From Planotetraspora mira (GTDB taxonomy: Bacteria > Actinomycetota > Actinomycetes > Streptosporangiales > Streptosporangiaceae), in NCBI RefSeq assembly GCF_016863275.1, contig NZ_BOOO01000007.1, positions 1-64,000 of the forward strand: a stretch of 64,000 nt of DNA, written 5' to 3'. The stretch's first letter is position 1. Each line of letters begins with the position of its first letter. The notes beneath the pieces were generated by a model. The model did no database searches, was not told where the DNA came from, and saw nothing but the letters and a program-made list of their open reading frames with translations. The position numbers and the translations under genes are program-made. Positions 52,977 to 60,783 of this stretch are shown piece by piece.

Positions 52977-53008
52977 TACAACGCTCCGAAGAGACGAAGG
53001 GGTGTCGC

Positions 53009-55507
53009 GTGACCGACGACGAGCTCGACCACCTGGTGGAAAAGCTGGACCTCGACCAGAAGGTGCGGCTGCTCACCGGCGCGACCGTATGGCGGACCGG
53101 CGCGGAACCGGACATCGGGCTGCGTTCCATGGCGACCTCGGACGGCCCCGCCGGTGTGCGCGGCGAGGGCTGGGACGAGCGCGACACGTCGTTGACGCTC
53201 CCCTCCGCCACGGCGCTGGCCGCCACCTGGGACGACGACCTCGTCGCGCGGCTCGGCGCGCTGCTGGCCGGCGAGGCGCGGCGCAAAGGCGTCGACGTCC
53301 TGCTCGCGCCCACGCTGAACCTGCATCGCTCCGCGCTCGGCGGGCGCCACTTCGAGTGCTTCTCGGAGGACCCGCTGCTGACGGGGCGGATCGGCGCGGC
53401 CTTCGTGCGCGGCGTGCAGTCAGGTGGCGTGGCCGCGACGGCCAAGCACTACGTCGCCAACGACTCCGAGACCGAGCGGCTCACCCTCGACGCCCGTGTG
53501 GATGAGCGGACTCTCCGCGAGGTCTACCTCGCGCCGTTCGAGGCCGCGGTCGACGCGGGAGTGTGGGTGGTGATGTCGGCCTACAACGGCGTGAACGGCG
53601 CCACGATGTCGGAGAACGCCTTGCTGGCCGAGCCCCTCAAGGGTGAGTGGGGCTTCGACGGGGTGGTGGTGTCCGACTGGGGCGCGGTGCGGTCCACGGT
53701 GGCGTCCGCACTGGCCGCCCAGGATCTCGCCATGCCGGGCCCCAACGAGCACTGGGGCGACGCGCTCGCATCCGCCGTTCGGTCGGGGGACGTGCCGGAG
53801 GCGGCGATCGACGACAAGGTGCGCCGCCTGCTGCGTCTCGCCGTCCGGGTAGGCGCGCTCGCCGAAGGCGCGCGTGGGGAGACGCGCCCGGCCGAGGAGG
53901 CCGGCCGTACGCTGCTGCGCCGTGCCGTGAGCGCCGGCACGGTGCTGCTCCGCAACGAAGGCGGCCTCCTGCCGCTCGACGCGGGGCGGCTGCGCAGGGT
54001 CGCGGTGCTCGGGCCGAACGCGGCCACCGCCCGCATCCAGGGCGGCGGCAGCGCGGGGGTCTACCCGGCTTCGGCGGTGTCCCCGCTGGAGGGTGTCCGC
54101 GCCGCGCTGGCGGGCAGAGCCGAGGTGACCCACGCGGCCGGGGCGCATCCCGGCGACCTCCCCACGCCCGTGGGGACCGGCGACGCCCGCGACCCGAGGA
54201 GCGGCGAACCCGGCGTCCTGGTGCGACTGCTCGACGCCTCGGGTGACGAACTCCACGCCGAGCGCAGGCTCACCGGGAAGATCCTCGAATCCGCGCCCGT
54301 CCGCGGCGCCCGCACCGTGGAGATCCGCGCCCTCGTGCGCCCGGACGTCGGCGGGCGGTGGCGCGTCGCCGTCGGAGGGTGGGGCCATGTGTCACTCGCC
54401 GTGGACGGGCGACTCGTCGTCGACACCGAAGTGGCGCTCGACACCGCTGATCCGGCGACCGTCCACCTCTCTCCTCCCTACCGGCGCGCGGAGGTGGACC
54501 TTGAACCGGGCCGCGAGGTCGAGTTGGTGGCGCGGCGACGGCTCGACCGCGGCACCGGGCGTGCCTCGGCGCTGGCCATGGACCCGCCGCGTCTGAGCGA
54601 CGACGACGAACTCGCCGCGGCCGTGGCGCTCGCGCGCGACAGCGACGTCGCGGTGGTCGTCGTCGGCACCGACGAGGCGGTCGAGAGTGAGGGACGCGAC
54701 CGCGAGTCCCTCGACCTGCCCGGCAGGCAGGGCGACCTCGTCCGCGCCGTGGCGGAGGCCAACCCGAACACCGTCGTGATCGTGAACTCCGGCGGGCCGG
54801 TCGCCCTGCCGTGGCGGGAGCAGGTGCCCGCCGTCCTGCTGAGCTGGTTCCCCGGTCAGGAGGGCGGGCACGGGCTGGCCGACGTCCTCCTCGGTACGGC
54901 GGAGCCTGGCGGCCGCCTGCCGACGACCTGGGCCGATGAGGCCATCGCCGGCACGACGCCGGTGGAAGGCGTCCTCCGTTACACCGAAGGCCCGCACATC
55001 GGTCACCGGGCGTGGGCGCGCACGACCGACGCCCCGGCCTACTGGTTCGGGCACGGACTCGGCTACACGTCCTGGTCGTATGAGGCCCTGGCCGCGCCGG
55101 CGGAGGTCGAGCCCGGCCGGCCTTTCACCGTCGCGGTACGGCTGCGCAACACCGGCGACCGGGTGGGGCGCGAGGTGGTGCAGGTCTACCTTTCGCGGCC
55201 GGGGAGCGAGGTGGAACGGCCCGCGCGGTGGCTGGCCGGATACGCCCTCGCCGAGGCCGGGCCGGGCGAGGAGACCGAGGTCGCGGTCACCGTCCCGGCG
55301 CGCGCCGTGCAGCACTGGTCCGTCGAGGATCAGGCCTGGCGCACCGAGCCGGGGATCTTCCGTGTTCTCGCCGGCCGGTCCGCCGGCGATCTCCCCCTCA
55401 GCGCCGCGACAGCCACCGCGACGGGCAGCGCGACAGGCAACGTGCCAGACACCGCGACGGACACCGCGACGGGCAGCGCGCCAGACACCGGGGAGGCACG
55501 CCCATAG
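53009..55507 (+). CDS. GH3 beta-glucosidase with PA14-type insertion
   Basis: An 832-residue cytoplasmic glycosidase (no signal peptide). The N-terminal GH3 barrel has KH at residues 146-147 and the nucleophile D223 in VVSDWG. A PA14-like insertion (about 380-500) splits the second alpha/beta domain, as in many actinobacterial beta-glucosidases. A fibronectin-III-like domain ends near 795. The last 40 residues are Thr/Ala/Gly/Asp repeats (ATGSATG, DTATDTATGS) and look dispensable. GTG 53009 is chosen because GAAGGGG is upstream and the longer frame would start inside the operator. It likely finishes hydrolysis of oligosaccharides released by the secreted enzyme. Confidence 0.92.
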   Translation: MTDDELDHLVEKLDLDQKVRLLTGATVWRTGAEPDIGLRSMATSDGPAGVRGEGWDERDTSLTLPSATALAATWDDDLVARLGALLAGEARRKGVDVLLAPTLNLHRSALGGRHFECFSEDPLLTGRIGAAFVRGVQSGGVAATAKHYVANDSETERLTLDARVDERTLREVYLAPFEAAVDAGVWVVMSAYNGVNGATMSENALLAEPLKGEWGFDGVVVSDWGAVRSTVASALAAQDLAMPGPNEHWGDALASAVRSGDVPEAAIDDKVRRLLRLAVRVGALAEGARGETRPAEEAGRTLLRRAVSAGTVLLRNEGGLLPLDAGRLRRVAVLGPNAATARIQGGGSAGVYPASAVSPLEGVRAALAGRAEVTHAAGAHPGDLPTPVGTGDARDPRSGEPGVLVRLLDASGDELHAERRLTGKILESAPVRGARTVEIRALVRPDVGGRWRVAVGGWGHVSLAVDGRLVVDTEVALDTADPATVHLSPPYRRAEVDLEPGREVELVARRRLDRGTGRASALAMDPPRLSDDDELAAAVALARDSDVAVVVVGTDEAVESEGRDRESLDLPGRQGDLVRAVAEANPNTVVIVNSGGPVALPWREQVPAVLLSWFPGQEGGHGLADVLLGTAEPGGRLPTTWADEAIAGTTPVEGVLRYTEGPHIGHRAWARTTDAPAYWFGHGLGYTSWSYEALAAPAEVEPGRPFTVAVRLRNTGDRVGREVVQVYLSRPGSEVERPARWLAGYALAEAGPGEETEVAVTVPARAVQHWSVEDQAWRTEPGIFRVLAGRSAGDLPLSAATATATGSATGNVPDTATDTATGSAPDTGEARP

Positions 55508-55509
55508 CC

Positions 55510-55543
55510 GCTCCCGTACCCGAGCGGGCACGGGTACGGGAGC
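55510..55543 (+). terminator. Hairpin after the GH3 gene
   Basis: A perfect 13-bp stem (GCTCCCGTACCCG at 55510-55522 with 55531-55543) and an eight-base loop begins three bases past the stop. Confidence 0.75.
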
Positions 55544-55572
55544 ACGGGTACGGGAGCACGGGTACGGGAGCA
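55531..55572. repeat. 14-bp tandem repeat, three copies
   Basis: Three perfect units of CGGGTACGGGAGCA. The first unit is the right arm of the terminator hairpin, so the arm has been copied twice, giving alternative pairings. Confidence 0.93.
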
Positions 55573-55577
55573 CGGGC

Positions 55578-55591
55578 GGAGAGCGCTCTCC
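55578..55591. promoter_or_regulatory. LacI-family operator, site 3 (regulator gene)
   Basis: GGAGAGCGCTCTCC again, 22 bases before the start of the LacI gene, consistent with autoregulation. Confidence 0.88.
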
Positions 55592-55612
55592 ACCTCGTGT
55601 TATAAAGACCCT

Positions 55613-56665
55613 ATGAGTACGGATCTCCCGCCGGTGCAGGGAACTCCGACGCTGGAGGACGTGGCCCGGGTGGCGGGAGTCTCCCGGGCGACGGTGTCCC
55701 GTGTGATCAACGGCATCCGCAACGTCGCGCCGGACATCCAGGAGACCGTCCAGCAGGCCATCGCGACCACCGGATACGTGCCGAACCGTGCGGCCCGCTC
55801 CCTCGTCACACGGCGGACCGGCTCGGTGGCGCTCGTCGTCTCGGGCGCCGGCGGCGACGTGGGCGGGGAACCGTTCGAGAGCCAGGTCTTCGCCGATCCG
55901 TTCTTCGGGCGGGTGGCCGGCGGCGCCGTGGCCTTCCTCCGCCCCCGGGGGATCCATCCCGTCCTGATGTTCGCCGAGACGGCCCACGCCCGCGACCAGG
56001 TGATCGGCTACCTGCGACAGGGCAGCGCGGACGGCGCGCTGCTCGTGTCCACCCACGGCGAGGACCCCCTGCCGCGCCTCATCGTGGAGGCGGGGCTCCC
56101 CGCGGTGTTGTGGGCCCGGCCGGCCAGACCCACGCCGATCAGCTACGTCGACCTGTCCCACCGGGCCGGGGCCGAACTGGCCGCCGACCGCCTGGTGGCG
56201 CGTGGCTGCCGGCGCGTGGCGACCATCTCCGGCCCTTTCGACGTGCGCGCGAGCCAGGACCGGCTGTCCGGTTTCCAGGACGCCATGGCCAGATACGGTC
56301 ATCCGTACATCCCGGGTGTCGAGGGCAACTTCACTCATGACAGCGGCGAGGCGGGCATGCACCGGCTGCTCGCGGAGCATCCCGACATCGACGGGGTGTT
56401 CGCGGCCAACGACCTGATGGCGCAGGGGGCGCTCCTCGCGCTCCGCGAGCACGGCCGCGCGGTGCCCGACGACGTCGCGGTGATCGGCTTCGACGACAGC
56501 AGCGCCGCGACGGCCTGCCGTCCGCAGTTGACCACGGTCCGCCAGCCCATGGAGGACATGGCGGGAGAGATGGCCCGGCTGCTGCTGGCCCATATCGAGG
56601 ACCCCGACTTCCAGGTGACCTCGGTCATCTTCCCGCCCGCCCTGGTGGTCCGTCAGTCCGCCTGA
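55613..56665 (+). CDS. LacI-family transcriptional regulator
   Basis: A 350-residue regulator. The N-terminal helix-turn-helix is TLEDVARVAGVSRATVSRVI (residues 12-31), followed by the hinge helix (NRAARSLVTRRT). The C-terminal periplasmic-binding-like sensor domain includes PDDVAVIGFDDS near residue 287. It is expected to repress the surrounding genes in the absence of an oligosaccharide inducer. Four copies of one palindrome upstream of its own gene and of three neighbours support this. The inducer is unknown; the CebR-like operator suggests a beta-glucan-derived sugar, which is inference. Confidence 0.95.
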   Translation: MSTDLPPVQGTPTLEDVARVAGVSRATVSRVINGIRNVAPDIQETVQQAIATTGYVPNRAARSLVTRRTGSVALVVSGAGGDVGGEPFESQVFADPFFGRVAGGAVAFLRPRGIHPVLMFAETAHARDQVIGYLRQGSADGALLVSTHGEDPLPRLIVEAGLPAVLWARPARPTPISYVDLSHRAGAELAADRLVARGCRRVATISGPFDVRASQDRLSGFQDAMARYGHPYIPGVEGNFTHDSGEAGMHRLLAEHPDIDGVFAANDLMAQGALLALREHGRAVPDDVAVIGFDDSSAATACRPQLTTVRQPMEDMAGEMARLLLAHIEDPDFQVTSVIFPPALVVRQSA

Positions 56666-56812
56666 GCGTCGCGGACACCTCTGGCCGACGGCGTCGACAT
56701 GCCGATCCCGCCCGTTTTCCCGGTTTCGAGCGGATGAACCGGAAATTTCATCGAGTTGAAACGAGCTCCTTGACAACCCCTGACAACCAGGTTCACTCTC
56801 GTGGAGAGCGCT

Positions 56813-56826
56813 CTCCCACCTCCTTT
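56813..56826. promoter_or_regulatory. LacI-family operator, site 4 (discoidin-DUF1996 gene)
   Basis: The same palindrome, 44 bases before the start at 56870. Confidence 0.88.
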
Positions 56827-56869
56827 CGCCGTCGCCCTGCGACCGGCACCCCCGTAGTGAGGAGAGAAC

Positions 56870-58222
56870 ATGCACCAACCCCGCAGTCCCGGCCGGTTAC
56901 GGCTCGGGCTGGTCATCGCCGCCGTGGCCGCGACGGTCGCGGCCCTCATCGCGATCGTCAGCCCCGCGGTCGCCGCCGACTCCCTGCTGTCGCAGGGCAG
57001 GCAGGCGACCGCGTCGTCCAGCGAAGGAGGGGCCTACGCCGCCTACCTCGCGGTGGACGGGAACCCGGGCACCCGCTGGGCGAGCACGTTCAGCGACCCG
57101 CAATGGCTGCAGGTCGACCTGGGAGCCACCGCCACGATCAGCCAGGTGGTCCTGACCTGGGAATCCGCCTACGCCACCGCGTTCAAAATCCAGACCTCAC
57201 CCAACGGCACGACCTGGACCGACGCCTACACCACCACCACCGGCACCGGCGGCACCCAGACCCTCGCCGTGTCGGGCACCGGCCGCTACATCCGCCTGTA
57301 CGGCACCACCAGAGCCACCGGCTACGGCTACTCCCTCTGGGAGTTCAAGGTCTACGGGACCGGTGGCACACCGGCGCCGACCCCCTCGCCCACGGGCACC
57401 TCTCTGGTCACCCATCACGAGTTCCAGGCGAACTGCAGCGTGACCCAGAGCCGTCCTGACGACCCGATCGTCTACCCCGGCCTGCCGGGCGCGTCGCACA
57501 TGCACACGTTCGTCGGCAACGTGACGACCACCGCGAGTTCGACGCTGGCGTCGCTCCTCGCAGGAGGGACGTCGTGCGTCGTCCCCGCCGACAAGTCGAG
57601 CTACTGGTTCCCGCCGGTCTACAAGGGTGACCAGCTCATCGTGCCGGTAGGCCCGCAGGTGCTCTATTACAAGTCCGGCGTGCTCGACTACACCTCCGTG
57701 CGCCCGTTCCCCCAGGGACTCAGGTATGTGGTCGGCAGTCCCACCGCGACCCAGGCCGACTTCCAGCGCGCCCCCGGCGCGGTCGAAGGCTGGGAGTGCG
57801 GGGAGAGCTTCCACAACTGGGACTTCCCGGCCTCCTGCCCCGCCGGAAGCCAGCTCAACATCCGCTACCAGGCCCCGAGTTGCTGGGACGGCGTGCACCT
57901 CGACAGCGCCGACCACAAGAGCCACATGGCCTACCCCGTCAACGGCGAGTGCCCGACGACGCACCCGGTCGCGGTGCCGATGCTCGAATACAAGATCGCT
58001 TTCCCGGCCGACGGCGACATGTCGCAGGTGAGGCTGTCGAGTGGCCGCGGCTACACCTGGCACTACGACTTCTTCAACGCCTGGGACCCCGCCACGCTGG
58101 CCGCCCTGGTCACCCACTGCATCAACGGCGGCCTGCAGTGCAACGCCCGCGGCTACGACCTCTACAAGCCCGAGCGCGGCGCGGCTCTCGACGAGAACTA
58201 CCGGTTGCCCGGACACCCGTGA
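56870..58222 (+). CDS. Secreted discoidin plus DUF1996 protein
   Basis: A 450-residue exported protein: signal peptide (1-36, ending AVAA), one discoidin/CBM32-like domain (about 39-166), a short Pro/Thr linker, then DUF1996 (about 180-430). DUF1996 features are the VTHHEFQANC opening, SHMHTFVGN, DKSSYWFPPVY, and the WDGVHLDSADHKSHMAYP stretch. Conserved His and Asp residues hint at a metal site, but no activity is established for the family. DUF1996 proteins also occur in fungi that degrade biomass. The LacI palindrome upstream places it in the same carbohydrate regulon. Confidence 0.92.
   Translation: MHQPRSPGRLRLGLVIAAVAATVAALIAIVSPAVAADSLLSQGRQATASSSEGGAYAAYLAVDGNPGTRWASTFSDPQWLQVDLGATATISQVVLTWESAYATAFKIQTSPNGTTWTDAYTTTTGTGGTQTLAVSGTGRYIRLYGTTRATGYGYSLWEFKVYGTGGTPAPTPSPTGTSLVTHHEFQANCSVTQSRPDDPIVYPGLPGASHMHTFVGNVTTTASSTLASLLAGGTSCVVPADKSSYWFPPVYKGDQLIVPVGPQVLYYKSGVLDYTSVRPFPQGLRYVVGSPTATQADFQRAPGAVEGWECGESFHNWDFPASCPAGSQLNIRYQAPSCWDGVHLDSADHKSHMAYPVNGECPTTHPVAVPMLEYKIAFPADGDMSQVRLSSGRGYTWHYDFFNAWDPATLAALVTHCINGGLQCNARGYDLYKPERGAALDENYRLPGHP
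57053..57346. repeat. 294-bp perfect inverted repeat, arm 2
   Basis: Discoidin-coding arm identical to the reverse complement of 52157-52450, about 4.6 kb away. The flanking discoidin codons differ, so the edges are sharp. Confidence 0.9.
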
Positions 58223-58244
58223 GGTCTCCGAGCCTGATGACTCC

Positions 58245-58279
58245 CGGGTCCCCGCCGTGCCGTACACGGCGGGGACCCG
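58245..58279. terminator. Bidirectional hairpin between convergent genes
   Basis: A perfect 15-bp stem (58245-58259 with 58265-58279) and five-base loop, between the DUF1996 and SDR stops. Confidence 0.88.
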
Positions 58280-58303
58280 CGACGTCAGCCGCCTTGGAGA
58301 CCG

Positions 58304-59098
58304 TCAGGGGAGGATGTGGTCGACGTAGCCGCCGTCCACGCGCAACGCGCCCCCCGTCGTCGCCGAGGCGAGGTCGGAGCTGAGGTAGACCACCATGTTG
58401 GCGATCTCCTCGGGGTAGATCAGCCGCTTGATCAGTGAAGTCGGGCGCAACCGCGACATGAACTCGGCCTCGGCCCGCTTCCAGGGCAGCTCGTCGCCGA
58501 GGAGCCCACGGACGAACTCCTCGACGCCCTCGGTCCGCGTCGGGCCGGCGATCACGGCGTTGACGGTTACGCCGGTCCCCGCCATCGCCTTGGCGAAGCC
58601 GCGCGACACCCCGAGCAGCGCGGTCTTCGTGACCCCGTAGTGGACCATCTCCTCGGGGATCACGACGGCGGAGTCGCTGGCCATGAACTGGACACGACCC
58701 CAGCCGCGGTCGCGCATGCCGGGCAGGTAGTGGCGCGCGAGCCGTATGCCCGACATGACGTTGGCGTTCCAGAAGCTCTGCCAGGTCTCGTCGTCGATCT
58801 CCAGCAGCGGCCGGGGCGCGTAGATCCCGAGGTTGTTGACGAGGATGTCCACGGCGGGGAGCGCGGCGAACACGGCCGCCGCCCCCTCCGGCGTCGACAC
58901 GTCGGCGGCGATCCCGTCGATCCGGGCCTGCGGATCGCCGGCCCGCAACTCCCCGATGACGGCGTCGACGCGATCCGCGGCCCTGCCGTTGATCACCGTG
59001 GCAGCCCCGGCGGCCGCCAGCCGCGCCGCGATCACCCGGCCGATCCCCTGCGTGGAGCCGCTGACGAAGGCAGTACGTCCTGTGAGATCGATCTGCAT
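58304..59098 (-). CDS. Short-chain dehydrogenase/reductase (SDR) family oxidoreductase
   Basis: A 264-residue classical SDR. Cofactor loop GSTQGIG at residues 14-20; a NNLG-type motif near 88; catalytic S141, Y154 and K158 (YGVTK). Arg and acidic residues after the second strand (NGRAADR) suggest NADP(H). The substrate is unknown. It is a single gene with its own start (ATG 59098) and is divergent from the SnoaL-like gene. Confidence 0.93.
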   Translation of the reverse strand: MQIDLTGRTAFVSGSTQGIGRVIAARLAAAGAATVINGRAADRVDAVIGELRAGDPQARIDGIAADVSTPEGAAAVFAALPAVDILVNNLGIYAPRPLLEIDDETWQSFWNANVMSGIRLARHYLPGMRDRGWGRVQFMASDSAVVIPEEMVHYGVTKTALLGVSRGFAKAMAGTGVTVNAVIAGPTRTEGVEEFVRGLLGDELPWKRAEAEFMSRLRPTSLIKRLIYPEEIANMVVYLSSDLASATTGGALRVDGGYVDHILP

Positions 59099-59279
59099 GC
59101 CGGATCCCTACCCACGTCGGTGGTGTCACCCCTGCGTGTCGGGCCGGCGGGGCTCGGTGCGGCACTGACCGCCGACCGCGACATCGGCGCAGGCGAGCGC
59201 CGTCAGCGGCAGATCTTGAACAGTACTTTGCATACGCCTGGATACCTTGGGGCTCTGCATGGCTTCGAGGGGAGCGAGC

Positions 59280-59720
59280 ATGTCCGATGCTCGGCAACTG
59301 CCGGACCTTCTGTACGAGCTGTACGAATCGATCAACAAGCACGACCTGGACGACCTGGTGCGCCACTTCCGGCCGAATGCCGTCCTCGTCTCACCCGCGG
59401 GCGTCGCGGAGGGCCACGAGGAGATCGCGTGGCACTACGAACAGATATTCACCGCGTTCCCCGATGTCGCCTTCACGCCGTGGGAGTCGGCCGACCCCGG
59501 CGATCCCGCCCTGACCGAGTGGACCGCGAACGGCACGCACACGGGGCCCTTCCTGATGCCCAACGGACACGCGCTGGAAGCCACCGGCCGGCGCATCACC
59601 GTCCGCGGGTGCTCCGCGTGCGAGTTCGAAGACGACTTGATCCTCACCCACCGCGTGTACTTCGACCAGCTCGAGCTCTACTCCCAGCTGGGGTGCGACC
59701 TCTCCCCCACCGCCTCCTGA
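59280..59720 (+). CDS. SnoaL/NTF2-like protein
   Basis: A 146-residue protein with an NTF2-like alpha+beta barrel pattern: LYELYESINKHDLDDLVRHF helices first, then AGVAEGHEEI and WTANGTHTGPF strands. This matches the SnoaL-like polyketide cyclase/ester cyclase group, most members of which are uncharacterised. ATG 59280 is chosen over upstream ATGs because GGGGAG lies six bases before it. No polyketide genes are near, so a role in antibiotic synthesis should not be assumed. Confidence 0.82.
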   Translation: MSDARQLPDLLYELYESINKHDLDDLVRHFRPNAVLVSPAGVAEGHEEIAWHYEQIFTAFPDVAFTPWESADPGDPALTEWTANGTHTGPFLMPNGHALEATGRRITVRGCSACEFEDDLILTHRVYFDQLELYSQLGCDLSPTAS

Positions 59721-59751
59721 ACGTAGTCGCGCGCATCCCGCACCACCCCGC

Positions 59752-60738
59752 TCAGACGGGCAGGAAGATCCACGCGGCCGATTCCCTCCCGGGCTCGTAA
59801 GCGGAGTCGAGCCGCTTGCCGACCACTCCTGGCAATCCCTGCTCTCGCGCCGCCTGCCGTACGGCGGGCAGTCCGCCGGGCCAGCTCGGCGCGGTCTGCC
59901 AGCGCGGGCCCGCGAGCCGAAGATCCTCCAGCGCGGTTCGGCGGCGCTCGTACGGCTCGGCGAGAAGAGACCGCCCGTCGTCGTAGACCAGGTCGTAGCA
60001 GACATAGACCGAGCTGCCCGCCAGCGTGACGATCTCGCCGTCGAGCACGACGGCCCTGCTGCCCAGGGCAGGTCCCATCGCGCGGAGCCATCCGTGCCCC
60101 GCGGTGATGTCGGCGCCTCCCGGGGAGCGGACCGCCACCCTGCCGCCCTGGACGTGGACCAGTGCGCGCGCGCCACCCCAGGCGAACTCCCAGGCGAAGC
60201 GGGCGGCGTCGCGAGGCGCCCGGCTGCGGGTCACCGCTTCCATGGGCGACAGGTCGGCGGGCGGCGGCTCCCACGAGCCGTTCGGGGGATCCATCCGGTG
60301 GATCATCCAGTTCCGTCCGTGCGTCTGGAACAGGACATAGCGGCCGGACGCGCGGGAGCCGTTCAGCACGATCTTGACTTCGCGGTCGCTCCACTTCTCC
60401 GTCTCGTAGCCGCCGCGGTCCCAGACCGTCATGGTGCCGCCGCCGTACTCCCCCTGCGGGATCTCTCCTTCGAAGTCGGCGTACTCCATCGGGTGGTCCT
60501 CGGTGTGGACGGCGAGGTGGTTCGTCGCGGGGTCGGGAGGCAGGCCCTTCGGGATCGCCCAGGAGACCAGCACGCCGTCACGCTCGAGGCGCAGGTCCCA
60601 GTGCAGCGACCGCGCGTGGTGCTCCTGGATCACGAAGGTGTCGCCGCCGCCGCCTTCCCGAGGCGCGGCCTCGGGGATCGGCTCGCGCGTGCGCCGGGGG
60701 TCGCGCTTCCCTCTGTAGGGCTCGAGTCTGTCCGCCAC
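59752..60738 (-). CDS. LigD-type 3'-phosphoesterase fused to a degenerate ligase domain
   Basis: A 328-residue protein. Residues 30-150 are the LigD phosphoesterase domain, with HHARSLHWDLRLE (H40, H41, H46, D48), a conserved DHP (81-83) and EGEIPQGEYGGG (90-101). The domain trims 3' ends during non-homologous end joining. Residues about 170-328 resemble an ATP-dependent DNA ligase core: DGEIV (233-237) and GVVGKR (304-309) remain, but motif I KxDG is AWGG (186-189), so the adenylated lysine is absent. Only end processing, not ligation, is expected. No Ku or LigD polymerase lies in the window. Confidence 0.88.
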   Translation of the reverse strand: MADRLEPYRGKRDPRRTREPIPEAAPREGGGGDTFVIQEHHARSLHWDLRLERDGVLVSWAIPKGLPPDPATNHLAVHTEDHPMEYADFEGEIPQGEYGGGTMTVWDRGGYETEKWSDREVKIVLNGSRASGRYVLFQTHGRNWMIHRMDPPNGSWEPPPADLSPMEAVTRSRAPRDAARFAWEFAWGGARALVHVQGGRVAVRSPGGADITAGHGWLRAMGPALGSRAVVLDGEIVTLAGSSVYVCYDLVYDDGRSLLAEPYERRRTALEDLRLAGPRWQTAPSWPGGLPAVRQAAREQGLPGVVGKRLDSAYEPGRESAAWIFLPV

Positions 60739-60783
60739 GCAGAGGCCCCTACCCCCGGAGCACGCTCCCGATCTCCCCGGCGG

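Larger units (their letters stand above)
52646..53008. promoter_or_regulatory. Divergent control region with two LacI-type operators
   Basis: This 363-base gap separates the leftward glycosidase gene from the rightward GH3 gene. It holds operator palindromes at 52707-52720 and 52963-52976 and no gene I can support. Confidence 0.8.

Noticed and set aside
52961-53008. Earlier ATG start of the GH3 gene at 52961.
   Set aside because: It falls on the LacI operator and would add 16 residues not found in the family. GTG 53009 has a better upstream site.
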